A stretch of 32,094 nt of DNA from Methanobacteriota archaeon (GTDB lineage Archaea > Thermoplasmatota > Poseidoniia > Poseidoniales > Thalassarchaeaceae): contig PBPH01000017.1 of the NCBI GenBank assembly GCA_002725475.1, positions 1 to 32,094 of the forward strand, given 5' to 3'. Below, piece after piece: positions 1 through 9,108 of this stretch. The position numbers and the translations under genes were made by a program. The notes under the pieces were generated by a model. The model was not told the origin of the DNA. It was given only the letters and a program-made list of their open reading frames with translations, and ran no database searches. How positions within the stretch are numbered: the stretch's first letter is position 1; every line of letters starts with the position of its first letter.

Positions 1-616
1 ATAGTGTGTAACTGTCAAAAGTGGTACCTGGTTTAGTAAATTGAATACGAATCCCAAACACTTCTCCACCATCTAATTCATCGATATTGTGTCCTTGGAA
101 TGAAAAGGTGTAGATGTCACCATCGACTTCATCTGGCCCACTAAGAGTTACGGATGACATGTCGGCCAATCCATTTTGTTGTCCCATTCTGAGTGTTAAT
201 GTTACCTCTTTGCTACAACCGTTACAATTGATTGCAAGGTTCAGAGTTCCTGTTATTGGTTGAGATGCATCAATCCCGGTGGCATTTTCTGAAGCATCCG
301 TGCCATCAAATGTGAATTCTCTCATTCCTCCACCGGCATTAGCATCACCCGGTATATTTCCCTCAAAGAAACTGGATGCAGACTGACCATCGTTTGACTC
401 AGCATGATTCCAAGTTGTCCATTGTGTTCGATCTGCTCCGGAATCATCTCCGTACATGTACAGAGTGCTCTGTTCGTAAGTTACTACTCTGTTAGGGTCC
501 GAATCATCTTGCATTGTCAATGCGATGGAAACTGATGAAGCCATTACGACACAAAATAGTGCCAACACCGCCCATAGGGCGGTGCCGCGAATTGCCTTTC
601 TACTGGCTCGCATCAT
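1..616 (-). CDS. Secreted or membrane-anchored surface protein, C-terminus outside window
   Basis: An open frame runs from an ATG on the minus strand off the left edge (about 205 residues visible). The N-terminus has basic residues (MMRASRKAIRG) followed by a hydrophobic stretch of about 22 residues, so it is a signal peptide or signal anchor. The rest is polar and acidic, rich in Gly, Asp, Thr and Asn, with a CNGC motif (LAINCNGCSKE), as expected of an extracellular beta-rich protein. I chose the ATG at 616 because GGTGGTG lies just upstream as a Shine-Dalgarno sequence; an in-frame ATG at 661 would add 15 residues. It is divergent from the methyltransferase at 691. I do not recognise the family and the C-terminus is missing. 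Confidence 0.7.
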   Translation of the reverse strand, partial: MMRASRKAIRGTALWAVLALFCVVMASSVSIALTMQDDSDPNRVVTYEQSTLYMYGDDSGADRTQWTTWNHAESNDGQSASSFFEGNIPGDANAGGGMREFTFDGTDASENATGIDASQPITGTLNLAINCNGCSKEVTLTLRMGQQNGLADMSSVTLSGPDEVDGDIYTFSFQGHNIDELDGGEVFGIRIQFTKPGTTFDSYTL

Positions 617-690
617 ATGTCGGACACCACCGGATGATATAGAATTGAAGGCCGACCGCATACGCCATAAGGGATGGGGGGTGTGACAAG

Positions 691-1869
691 ATGTCTGAAA
701 TTTTGGCTAAAATCGAAGATGCGATTGTTATTGCTAGCGGCTGGCAACCTAACATCGCGAAAATCGAAAATGCCACCCTAGTAGCTCAAGAAAATAAACA
801 TCAAACAATACATGAGAGGGTGACAATTTGCGACAATGACTCTGCGGAAAAAATCGGAAACAAATCATCATTAGTTTCTGAGATTCTATTCCCTGCAGCT
901 CATTGTAAATTCACAAATCAAAAAACTAATTTTGAACGAGTGCTAAATTGGTGCAATAATAACCTATCAAATGATGGTAGAACGATTGCAGTTAGATGTG
1001 GTAAAATTGGTGTGAAGATAGATGGCTGGTCGGGTCGTACTTTGGAACAAGAAATAGGAGGTGCGTTATTTGAATTGGGTTGGAAGATTGACTTAACTAA
1101 ACCCGATATAACCCTTAGAGTGATAGCGGTAAATCACGAGGATGTTAATCTAAACAAAACATGTACCGATGATCCTGCATTAATTTGGGGGGTTAAGAGA
1201 AATGGGCAATCTACATGGGATGATAGAACTGCACCGAAAAGGCCATTTTTCAAACCAATAAGCCTAGACCCCAGATTGGCTCGCTCAATGGTCAATATTT
1301 CTTGTCCAAATGGTGGTAAATTTCTAGATCCATTTTGTGGTACTGGTGGAATATTACTAGAAGCATCTCAAGTTGGATTAGATGTCTATGGTAGCGATGC
1401 CGATTCTAGAATGGTTGAAGGTAGTGTAGAGAATCTTAAATGGTCTTTAGAGAACCAAAATATGTCAGGAATAGCCGAGGTCAGACATTGTAGTGCCACT
1501 AATCTAAGTGAAAGTTGGAGTGACATAACCCCTTTCGATGGTTTTGCCTTTGATCCTCCTTACGGTCTCAATTCTTGGAAGAGCGATGATGGATTTCAAC
1601 TCTTACAAGATACTCTTTCGAGTTGCGCAGAGGTTGCAACTGAGAATGCTAAACTAACAGCCTTACTTCCTCTTCCTCCTGCAGCGATATCACTAAATTT
1701 GTTGGGTGAGGATATCAACAACCCCATCAGTTTCACTTTTGGAAAACAGTGGAATGAAGTGGTTAGAAAAATAAATGATTCTGGATGGGAAATCAAGAAT
1801 TTTGCGACAATACCAGTTCATCGGTCTCTAGCAAGACTTCTCATTGTCTGTCAAAGAAATTTAGAATAG
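691..1869 (+). CDS. trmG10: tRNA (guanine(10)-N2)-methyltransferase (Trm-G10/Trm11 family)
   Basis: 392 residues. The N-terminal part is divergent; a THUMP-like region sits at about residues 95-150 (GRTLEQEIGGALFELGW). The C-terminal half is a Rossmann methyltransferase with motif I DPFCGTGG at 213-220, an acidic residue after the next strand (YGSDAD) and the N-methyltransferase motif DPPYG at 288-292. This order matches the archaeal Trm-G10 and eukaryotic Trm11 family, which methylates N2 of guanosine 10 in tRNA using S-adenosylmethionine. The start has a G-rich stretch (GGGGGTG) as a possible ribosome site. A tRNA-Arg gene follows only 4 bases after the stop, on the other strand. The family call is firm; whether it makes mono- or dimethylguanosine is not visible. 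Confidence 0.87.
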   Translation: MSEILAKIEDAIVIASGWQPNIAKIENATLVAQENKHQTIHERVTICDNDSAEKIGNKSSLVSEILFPAAHCKFTNQKTNFERVLNWCNNNLSNDGRTIAVRCGKIGVKIDGWSGRTLEQEIGGALFELGWKIDLTKPDITLRVIAVNHEDVNLNKTCTDDPALIWGVKRNGQSTWDDRTAPKRPFFKPISLDPRLARSMVNISCPNGGKFLDPFCGTGGILLEASQVGLDVYGSDADSRMVEGSVENLKWSLENQNMSGIAEVRHCSATNLSESWSDITPFDGFAFDPPYGLNSWKSDDGFQLLQDTLSSCAEVATENAKLTALLPLPPAAISLNLLGEDINNPISFTFGKQWNEVVRKINDSGWEIKNFATIPVHRSLARLLIVCQRNLE

Positions 1870-1873
1870 AGTA

Positions 1874-1947
1874 TGGGCGATGCAGGATTCGAACCCGCGT
1901 CGACGGGTCCGAAACCCGTCAGGATATCCAGGCTACCCTAATCGCCC
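1874..1947 (-). tRNA. tRNA-Arg (anticodon TCG)
   Basis: A cloverleaf folds on the minus strand: acceptor GGGCGAT/ATCGCCC with discriminator A, D arm with GG in the loop, anticodon stem ACGGG/CCCGT with the 7-base loop TTTCGGA giving anticodon TCG, a 4-base variable region CGAC, and a T arm GCGGG/CCTGC with loop TTCGAAT. It reads CGA codons. CCA is not encoded, and no intron is seen. A TATA-like GATAT at 1969-1973 lies about 25 bases before the 5' end, which suits transcription starting at the mature end. Confidence 0.95.
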
Positions 1948-2015
1948 AATAATGCCGACGAGCAGGGCATATCTCTTGAAGAGAACGGGTGACAGCCCAT
2001 TTGGAGGTAGTCTAA

Positions 2016-2432
2016 ATGGCAACTGAGTGGGAGGGCACCCCATGTTTATCGAATAAATGTAGTAAATGTTGTCGAGAGACAGAAATGCCACTATCTAAAT
2101 CTGATATAATTAGACTTGAAGCAGCAGGGTTCAATCAATCATACTTCTCAGTTGTAATGCTAGATAATACAGTACAACTTAAGAATTCAGATGAATACAA
2201 CGCATGTATTTTTCTTGAAACAGATTCTAGCGAATTAGATGCTTCAGGTACATGCCAAGTATGGGATATCCGTCCTGAGGGGTGCCGCATCTACCCGCTC
2301 GTTCTAGATGATTCCAACAATCAATTTATGGATGAATTATGCCCACATAGAGATGCTTTTCCAGAACCCCCAATAGGTCTAAGGGGGCGACTTTTAGTTC
2401 TGGCACAATCACTTGATGAAAATAATAACTAA
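2016..2432 (+). CDS. YkgJ/UPF0153-type Cys-cluster protein (putative metal-binding)
   Basis: 138 residues. Cys10, Cys15, Cys18 and Cys19 form a CxxxxCxxCC cluster near the N-terminus, followed by a later Cys in a segment ending in RPEGCRIYP. This is the pattern of the YkgJ (CxxCxxCC zinc or iron-chelating) family, a small cytoplasmic family of unknown biochemical role. The start is set by a strong Shine-Dalgarno GGAGG at 2003-2007, 8 bases before the ATG. Its stop overlaps the stop of the convergent ribD by 4 bases. Metal binding is inferred from the family; the substrate or partner is unknown. Confidence 0.8.
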   Translation: MATEWEGTPCLSNKCSKCCRETEMPLSKSDIIRLEAAGFNQSYFSVVMLDNTVQLKNSDEYNACIFLETDSSELDASGTCQVWDIRPEGCRIYPLVLDDSNNQFMDELCPHRDAFPEPPIGLRGRLLVLAQSLDENNN

Positions 2433-3526
2433 CTTTTGCGCCAGTAATCCATACGGTCCCCACCTATGTTTTCACTATTGATGAGAACAAGTCCAGCATT
2501 TTCAAGAATTTTTGAATCGATTCCACCTTTCAACCCATCCTCAAGATTGATTGTGGAATGGAAAATATATGCTTCATCAACTAATTTTTCAGATAGGAAT
2601 TGACCCCAAACATCGGGCCCACCTTCTACTAACAAACGTTGAATAATTCGATCCCCCAATAGATCAAGAAGTTGCTCTAAATCAACCCTCTTTCTTCTTT
2701 CTGAAAAAAGCGAAGGTATCAGAATGGTTTCACATTCAACTGATTTTTCATTTTCTTCGCAGTGTAATAACAAAGTATCATTTCCATCCGTAACTAATTC
2801 AGATGTTACTGGTGTCCTTAACCTTCTATCAAGCACAATTCTAAGTGGCTGACTACTTTTACCAAGATTCACTCTTCTTACTGTTAATCTTGGATTGTCG
2901 CGAATTACAGTATTCACTCCCACAAGAACAGCATCAGATTGTAGTCTAAGCCGATGAACTTCATCTAGAGACTCTTCTGAAGTGAATCTTGCCGGCGGTC
3001 CTGAAATTGAATCTACATTACCGTTACAATCTAATGCCGCTTTCAGAGTAACAATTGGCCTTCGATATTCACACCAATGCATGAAGGATGACATTTGTTG
3101 TAGCGCTTCAGATTCTAATAATCCTTGAGAAACATCTATGTTTGCTCGCTTCAAATATTCTAACCCCCCACCTCTGACTGTTGGGTTTGTGTCTTCAGCA
3201 GCTATCACTACTCTGTTAATTCCCGCCCAGAGCAATGCTTCAGTACAGGGTGGAGTTCTTCCATGATGATTGCATGGCTCAAGTGTGACAAATGCAGTTG
3301 CCCCTTGGGTTTCCACCCCTCGAGATTCAGCATCGGCGATTGCCGCCTGCTCGGCATGCAAATCCCCCAGGTGATCATGCCACCCTTCAGCTATAATTTC
3401 TTCATTTCTTGCAAGAACACACCCCACCGGTGGATTAGGGGAAACTTGTCCAATTCCATTTTTGGCAACTTCTAGAGCTCGCTTCATGCATTGGAACTCA
3501 AAATCAGTCCATTTGGAATCGGACAT
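2429..3526 (-). CDS. ribD: RibD: bifunctional pyrimidine deaminase/reductase of riboflavin synthesis
   Basis: 365 residues from the chosen start. The N-terminal deaminase domain has the zinc and proton-shuttle motif His57-Ala-Glu59 and the zinc cysteines in LEPCNHHGRTPPC (Cys85 and Cys94). The C-terminal half is a RibD_C reductase (RRPIVTLKAALD, then DAVLVGVNTVIRDNPRLT). The enzyme deaminates and then reduces the pyrimidine intermediate made by GTP cyclohydrolase II, in the order used by bacteria. The frame extends 29 codons further upstream to a GTG, but the ATG at 3526 has GGAG at the right distance and starts the family alignment. It is divergent from the lipid kinase at 3617. Fused RibD is unusual for archaea, many of which use separate enzymes in the opposite order, so acquisition from bacteria is plausible. 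Confidence 0.93.
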   Translation of the reverse strand: MSDSKWTDFEFQCMKRALEVAKNGIGQVSPNPPVGCVLARNEEIIAEGWHDHLGDLHAEQAAIADAESRGVETQGATAFVTLEPCNHHGRTPPCTEALLWAGINRVVIAAEDTNPTVRGGGLEYLKRANIDVSQGLLESEALQQMSSFMHWCEYRRPIVTLKAALDCNGNVDSISGPPARFTSEESLDEVHRLRLQSDAVLVGVNTVIRDNPRLTVRRVNLGKSSQPLRIVLDRRLRTPVTSELVTDGNDTLLLHCEENEKSVECETILIPSLFSERRKRVDLEQLLDLLGDRIIQRLLVEGGPDVWGQFLSEKLVDEAYIFHSTINLEDGLKGGIDSKILENAGLVLINSENIGGDRMDYWRKS

Positions 3527-3616
3527 ACAACGCTCCGGATAAGACGCACCCATTTGTGACTTCGCCTTAAGAAGACCATGCGGATTGTTTGAATGCTCCC
3601 CCCTCTCTGACACTTC

Positions 3617-4645
3617 ATGCCTCGAATTGCTTGCATAGTCAATCCAGCCGGCCGCGATGGTAATTCTCTCAAGAGATGGAAGTCAATTGAACCAGCACTT
3701 GCAGATGCTGGGTTTGAGTGTGAGACTTATTTTACCGAACGCGTGGGGCATGCTCCAGAAATCGCTTACTCAATGCGAGATAGGAAAGATTTGGATCTAG
3801 TTGTTGCATGTGGTGGTGATGGAACAGTTCACGAAGTTGCATCTGGCCTTAGAGGTTCATCGATTCCTCTTGGGATTATACCGGGCGGCACCGGTAACGA
3901 TGTTGCGCGAGCACATGGAATTCCATTGAAGAAAAATGCTGGGATAGTGGATGTGCTAACCAATGGCAAAGATCGTCACGTAGGCGCGTTTCGCCTTCAA
4001 GGCACACCTTCACCGAGCGAAGGGGATTATCCAGAGCCAACCAATCACCCTGAATGGGATGGCGAGCCCGACATCCCCGGGCGAGTTGTTAGGTGGGTCT
4101 TTTTGGAATCTGATTGCGGCGTAACATCAGCAACAGCACGTGCTAAACTTTCACGTGCTAAATGGATTAAAGGCTCATTCAAGTATACATATCTTGGGAT
4201 CACTGAGATATTGCCTTGGAAGAAAAAGATGGCTTGGGTGAAAATAAATGATGCCGAAGGTGAAATTGTAGATTTCTCTATGCTTGCAGCCACGACTACA
4301 GAAATGTTTGGAGGGGGTTACAGAGTTTGTCCTGGTGCATCCCCAATTCTAGAACATGGTTTTCTCTGCCATGCATGGGGCCTTTCAAAACTAAAGATGC
4401 TGTTGTTGATGGGTCCTTTGAAGAAAGGGAAGCATGTAGGAAAATGGGGTATTGAACTCAAACCATGCACTCGACTCGAGATTCGTTCTTTGGATAGCCA
4501 AGGGATGCCCTCGGATGATTCTCACGACCCACCTTTGATTGTTCAAGCAGATGGGGAGCCCTGCCTACAAACTCCAGCATTGCTAGAGTATCACACCAAG
4601 CAACTTTGGATAAGGGGTGCTTCAGAAGTTCCTTGGGATAATTGA
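3617..4645 (+). CDS. Diacylglycerol kinase-family lipid kinase
   Basis: 342 residues. The DAGK catalytic domain is clear: the start resembles other family members (MPRIACIVNPAGRDG), the nucleotide motif GGDGT is at 66-70 and PGGTGND at 89-95. The C-terminal beta-rich half ends with a typical QADGEP-like segment. The family phosphorylates lipid hydroxyls such as diacylglycerol, sphingosine or, in archaea, possibly archaeol precursors; the substrate cannot be read from sequence. An insertion rich in Pro, Glu and Asp lies at about 125-150, between the ATP-binding half and the core of the second domain. It is transcribed away from ribD and followed by a short palindrome before the large surface protein. 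Confidence 0.85.
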   Translation: MPRIACIVNPAGRDGNSLKRWKSIEPALADAGFECETYFTERVGHAPEIAYSMRDRKDLDLVVACGGDGTVHEVASGLRGSSIPLGIIPGGTGNDVARAHGIPLKKNAGIVDVLTNGKDRHVGAFRLQGTPSPSEGDYPEPTNHPEWDGEPDIPGRVVRWVFLESDCGVTSATARAKLSRAKWIKGSFKYTYLGITEILPWKKKMAWVKINDAEGEIVDFSMLAATTTEMFGGGYRVCPGASPILEHGFLCHAWGLSKLKMLLLMGPLKKGKHVGKWGIELKPCTRLEIRSLDSQGMPSDDSHDPPLIVQADGEPCLQTPALLEYHTKQLWIRGASEVPWDN

Positions 4646-4656
4646 TGTTGTCTTAG

Positions 4657-4670
4657 AATGAAAATTCATT
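4657..4670. promoter_or_regulatory. Perfect 14-base palindrome upstream of the large surface protein
   Basis: AATGAA-AA-TTCATT lies in the gap between the lipid kinase stop (4645) and the surface protein ATG (4741). The 6-base arms are perfect. It could be an operator for the surface protein, or part of the kinase transcript end; nothing here tells which. Confidence 0.3.
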
Positions 4671-4740
4671 GCCGGAAAATCAGATATCTATCAGACCATT
4701 AAACCCCAATCTCTTTGTTTGGGTGCGATACTTCACAACC

Positions 4741-7700
4741 ATGAGAGTGAGAGCCTTGTTGCTGGCCTTGCTTCTTCTTGGCACCATTCCCGCCATGCCG
4801 AATTTACTGATGTCATCAGTTTCTGCGGGTCAAGTGAATCATTTTGGAAATAGTGGTTTTCCTAATTCAGTTAACATCACTTTCAGTGCCGCGGGCAATG
4901 ATACCAGCACGAATCTCACATTGGGGGCAAGTGCAGTTGCTAGTTCGACATCTTTTGATGTACAGGGGATGCCTGACGTACAGGGCCATCGCCCTCTAAC
5001 AATCGGTATCGATGTTGGCGATGATGGAGATTTAGAATGGGCATTTGGTGGTCCTGGAAATGGTTCTTTTGGCTACATAAACGAATTTTCTAATGGTTGG
5101 AGTAAGACCGCTCTCAACCTTTCAAGTGGTCACAATATGACCTATTCTCTTCGCTTACCTATCAATGCCACAGTGAGTTCGGCATCAATGAACGTATCTA
5201 CCTTGAGTGAAATTACTCTTTCTGGAAGTGACGTGCGAGATACCTACATACACAAACCGAATCCAACGTGGGGGAATACAACTCATGCCAACTGCAATTA
5301 TGGTAACTCAACAATCAATTTAGTTGGAAAAACTGAGTGGGCGAATTGGCATATTTACCGTAGCCTCTACTGGTTCAATCTCTCACAACTTCCAACTGTA
5401 ACAGTCTTGGATGCCAACCTATCATTTTGGATTGATGATGTTGTTAACAATGCAAATTCAGGTCAACCAGTGACCGTTCAACATAACTACGATCTTCGCC
5501 CACTTCTCAAAGATTGGGAAGAGGGTCAAGATTTCAATGTATTAGTTCAACAGGCTCCTGGTGCAACATGGAACAAAGCAATTGATAATGTGACAGGAAC
5601 TGATTATTCATGGACAACAGCAGGGGCATCTAGCACATCTGATAGGGGAGGGATTGTAGCTACAATTACTGAAAGCCCTGCAAACCTTGAGCAAACTTGG
5701 ATGGATTTCAATTCCCAGAGCCTGACTAATTTAGTGCAAAGTTGGGTCAATGGAACCGTCAGCAATCAAGGCCTATTGTTCATAGGGGATGAAAGCACAA
5801 GCAAACCCGACGGTTCGACATTAAGAATAGCGTCTAGTGATAATTTGACACATAGCCCACGCTTGGTTGTGGTGTTTGAAGGTAGTAATGATGTGACCGC
5901 GGGTATAGATATAGGCAATGATGGAAATATGCAGTGGAATCATTCAGGTAACCTCAGTAATGGCTCAGTAATTCCTAATTTCGCCTCAACTCTCAACTCT
6001 TTTCTGGCAAATGCATCTCCAACATTCACAGACGGATGGGGTAACGAATTTGTCGATATTCCATTGAATGTAACAGGGAATGCTACTTTGATATTAGATG
6101 AAATAGAGATTCTTTACGATTGGAAACCAACAGTAACAATTTCCCCTCATGGAAATCTGTTATCAGAGGTCAACCAACATCTCTCAACCCTTACTCCCGA
6201 TGCCACAGGTAATGTCAGCATCATCATCAATGTCAGCAGTGGTAGCCCAGGGGTGGTGGAATTATCGAATTTGATTATCGATCTTGGAGATCGCCCTCCT
6301 TCAATTGGTTCCATTTTATTACCTACACAGACGATGGTTCCAAATGGTCAAAATCATGTCATTGGTTTGGAAGTAACATCTTATCAGGGAATTACCAATC
6401 TCTCGTGGATCACTATTACACCACAATTACAAAATGTTGTAAACCGGCCAATTTTTCTTCATTCACTCGTAAATGGCAGTTCTTGGGTCAATGATCCAGG
6501 AAGCTATGTTTCGAACATATCTGGACACTGGCAAACTTTGAATTCAGATACAGGCCAAATTGAGTGGAGTATAGAGACGAGTTGGGCTTGGCCATCAGAG
6601 CAGGATGTCGTATGGCTTGCTCAAACCGGAACAGTTGATGGCCTACACACAGATCGTATGTCAAGTGCAACAACCAACCATGAAAGACGAATGGAAATTA
6701 CTTCATTTCATCTTTGGGATGAGTCCCCCCCCACTGAAGGTGGGCCTGAAGTATTTGAGAATGAATGGGTGGCTGGAGATGACCAATTGCGAGTTAGTGG
6801 AACGGTTAACTTTCTCAATGTCTCCACAAAACCATTGTCTGGTGATGTGCTGATTGAATTAGAGAATGTCACTGGAAATGGGACGACCGATAGCAATGGT
6901 GCTTTCTCAATTTACACTAACGCCCCCAGCGGAAATCGGTATGGCGGTTTCACAATCAGCGCCGAAATTTCTGGTTCTTTAGACTCAACACCATCTGGTT
7001 TGGCTAGCCGAATCTTCAGGGTCGACGCAACCTTACCTGGTATGATGTTACACGCACCCTTAGGTGAGCGTGTAATCCCAAATAATCAGCAATTATTTAA
7101 TGTCTCAATTGCAGAAACCAATGAGTCTAGTGGTGTTGCTGATCAAACCCTCCAACTTCATTGGTGGGTTGAGAATCTGCATGATGATGGCGATGGAATC
7201 CCAGAGATTGATGAATATGCGACTCGCCCCTTATTGAGGCAAGGAACATCAAATTACTTCCACGCTACATTCGAAGACACCTCAAACTCTCAAGGGGATA
7301 TGGTATCCCTCTACATTGGAGGTGGCGACAATGTTGGCAATCTCCTCAATGGAGGTGGTCCTGGTTTTGAAGATGACTTGCACCACTACATGTCGTTAGT
7401 TCCAACTCCCTCTTCGTTGTCAAATGTGACCTTAGAATTATCAGGGGGTGATGTTATTGTTCCAGCACACCCCAATTGGTTGAATATTACACTTCAAGAT
7501 GAAAATTGGTTGGAAGACATTGAACGAATATCAATTGACATGGGTCAAGGGATTGAGTTGACTTGGGTTGCTGGAGAAGGATTTGATTCTAGTAACTCTG
7601 AGGTTGTGATTAATGATTATACTCTAACTAGTCAAGAAGAAGAAATTTTCTTGAATCTCTCTTTCAAAGTCACTCCACTCTTTAATCCAGCATCACCTTA

Positions 7701-9099
7701 CGGCCAGTTACTAATCTATGTGTCTGATTCATCGGGTAATGAGGTGTTCATACCCGGAGTTTCATGGCAGTTCAATGCTGACATCATGCTTGTTGAATAT
7801 ACAATTTCTCTTGCACAAGACCCCTCAAACCACCCACTTGAGAACGATAGCTACGTTTCACTAAACGAGCGCTTGCAAATAAGTGCTAGGGTACGATATT
7901 CAGCTACAAATCTTGCACCACCACCAGAATCATATGAAGTTCTATTGGAGGTACCCCTTGACTTGCCATTATCTGTAATTTCTGATGAAAATGGTTACTT
8001 TTCTGGTGAGATGAACGCATATGGGAGCGGTCTTTACAGAGTAACGCTAGAGGTTTTAGGTGGTCTTGGCATTGTTAGTCCTGAACCAGATGCTGTACGT
8101 TTGGTAATTGATAGCGACCCACCTATTTTAGTTGGCTCCGAGCCATCATTTATTCCAGCCAATTCTACAACTATTGTAATGCAGTTCGATTTACAAGAGA
8201 TTGGAGCAGGTCTGTCTGCAGATGACGTAGTAGTAATGTGTCAAGTAAGAAGAGGGCTTCAATCCATAGGTGTGCAAATCGAGGGTTTAGCTACATTACA
8301 GATATCTGGAGAGGTATCTCGCTACGTGGCCGACCTTTCATTTCCACCATTACAAGCTTCTGATTTTCTAGACTGCTGGCTAGATGTTGCAGACCTTGCT
8401 CGCAATAATCTCACCGGAGTAGGCTCATCTCCTAATTGGCCACTAAGTCTATCGATAGTTGAGACGCGACCAGATATGTTAGCAGATTCCTTAACATTAT
8501 CTCCCGCAACAGCAACCTTTGGTAAGAACATTCTAGTCAATGTTTCTGTGGTAAATATCGGTAACCATACTGGAATGCCGTTTGTCGTCTCCCTTGAAAC
8601 TTTGATAGAACATGAGGGTCAATTGGAGGGTGTAGAAGTGGGGCGACAACAGATTATGTTCCTTGAAGGAGAGAACATGGTAGTAGCTTCTTTCACTTGG
8701 ATACCAGATTGGGTAGGTAATCTCGAACTTGTCGTGCGTGTAGACTCAGATGGTAATATTTCTGAGCGTAATGAGAACAACACTAATTCTTGGGCTGTTA
8801 ATGTAGAATCAGCTCCCAAAGAAGGAGGCTTCTTCTCTCAAACATCTTTCGCAATTTGTGGCCTTTCAATTCTCTTTCTAACCGGGATAGGAATGCTATT
8901 TGCTCTTCGTTTCCGTAAAGAGGATGAAGAATCTGAGGAATGGGATGACTATTCGGATGAAGATCCCCCTCCTTCTTCAATTGAAGGAACTATTCAGCCA
9001 GATGGTCATGAATACGTTGAATGGCCTGTTGGCAGTAATGAATGGTGGCATCGCGAAGATTCTCAACATCAGTGGGAGCCATGGTTAGAAGATAATTAA
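4741..9099 (+). CDS. Giant cell-surface protein: DNRLRE-like domain, CARDB-like repeat, C-terminal TM and acidic tail
   Basis: 1452 residues. MRVRALLLALLLLG plus the following segment is a signal peptide. A region at about 160-375 begins with SDVRDTYIHKPNPTWGNTT and resembles DNRLRE (disaggregatase-related) domains of surface proteins. Further beta-rich, Ig-like regions follow, full of N-x-S/T sequons. Residues 1233-1356 look like a CARDB adhesion domain (FGKNILVNVSVVNIGNHTG). One transmembrane helix at about 1365-1388 ends in basic RFRK, followed by an acidic tail whose last 33 residues are rich in Trp, Glu and His (EYVEWPVGSNEWWHRE). The frame extends 24 codons upstream to a TTG, but the ATG at 4741 directly precedes the signal peptide. 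The likely role is attachment or surface coat; substrate unknown. It is convergent with the lipoprotein at 9109. Confidence 0.82.
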   Translation: MRVRALLLALLLLGTIPAMPNLLMSSVSAGQVNHFGNSGFPNSVNITFSAAGNDTSTNLTLGASAVASSTSFDVQGMPDVQGHRPLTIGIDVGDDGDLEWAFGGPGNGSFGYINEFSNGWSKTALNLSSGHNMTYSLRLPINATVSSASMNVSTLSEITLSGSDVRDTYIHKPNPTWGNTTHANCNYGNSTINLVGKTEWANWHIYRSLYWFNLSQLPTVTVLDANLSFWIDDVVNNANSGQPVTVQHNYDLRPLLKDWEEGQDFNVLVQQAPGATWNKAIDNVTGTDYSWTTAGASSTSDRGGIVATITESPANLEQTWMDFNSQSLTNLVQSWVNGTVSNQGLLFIGDESTSKPDGSTLRIASSDNLTHSPRLVVVFEGSNDVTAGIDIGNDGNMQWNHSGNLSNGSVIPNFASTLNSFLANASPTFTDGWGNEFVDIPLNVTGNATLILDEIEILYDWKPTVTISPHGNLLSEVNQHLSTLTPDATGNVSIIINVSSGSPGVVELSNLIIDLGDRPPSIGSILLPTQTMVPNGQNHVIGLEVTSYQGITNLSWITITPQLQNVVNRPIFLHSLVNGSSWVNDPGSYVSNISGHWQTLNSDTGQIEWSIETSWAWPSEQDVVWLAQTGTVDGLHTDRMSSATTNHERRMEITSFHLWDESPPTEGGPEVFENEWVAGDDQLRVSGTVNFLNVSTKPLSGDVLIELENVTGNGTTDSNGAFSIYTNAPSGNRYGGFTISAEISGSLDSTPSGLASRIFRVDATLPGMMLHAPLGERVIPNNQQLFNVSIAETNESSGVADQTLQLHWWVENLHDDGDGIPEIDEYATRPLLRQGTSNYFHATFEDTSNSQGDMVSLYIGGGDNVGNLLNGGGPGFEDDLHHYMSLVPTPSSLSNVTLELSGGDVIVPAHPNWLNITLQDENWLEDIERISIDMGQGIELTWVAGEGFDSSNSEVVINDYTLTSQEEEIFLNLSFKVTPLFNPASPYGQLLIYVSDSSGNEVFIPGVSWQFNADIMLVEYTISLAQDPSNHPLENDSYVSLNERLQISARVRYSATNLAPPPESYEVLLEVPLDLPLSVISDENGYFSGEMNAYGSGLYRVTLEVLGGLGIVSPEPDAVRLVIDSDPPILVGSEPSFIPANSTTIVMQFDLQEIGAGLSADDVVVMCQVRRGLQSIGVQIEGLATLQISGEVSRYVADLSFPPLQASDFLDCWLDVADLARNNLTGVGSSPNWPLSLSIVETRPDMLADSLTLSPATATFGKNILVNVSVVNIGNHTGMPFVVSLETLIEHEGQLEGVEVGRQQIMFLEGENMVVASFTWIPDWVGNLELVVRVDSDGNISERNENNTNSWAVNVESAPKEGGFFSQTSFAICGLSILFLTGIGMLFALRFRKEDEESEEWDDYSDEDPPPSSIEGTIQPDGHEYVEWPVGSNEWWHREDSQHQWEPWLEDN

Positions 9100-9108
9100 C
9101 TAAAATTT

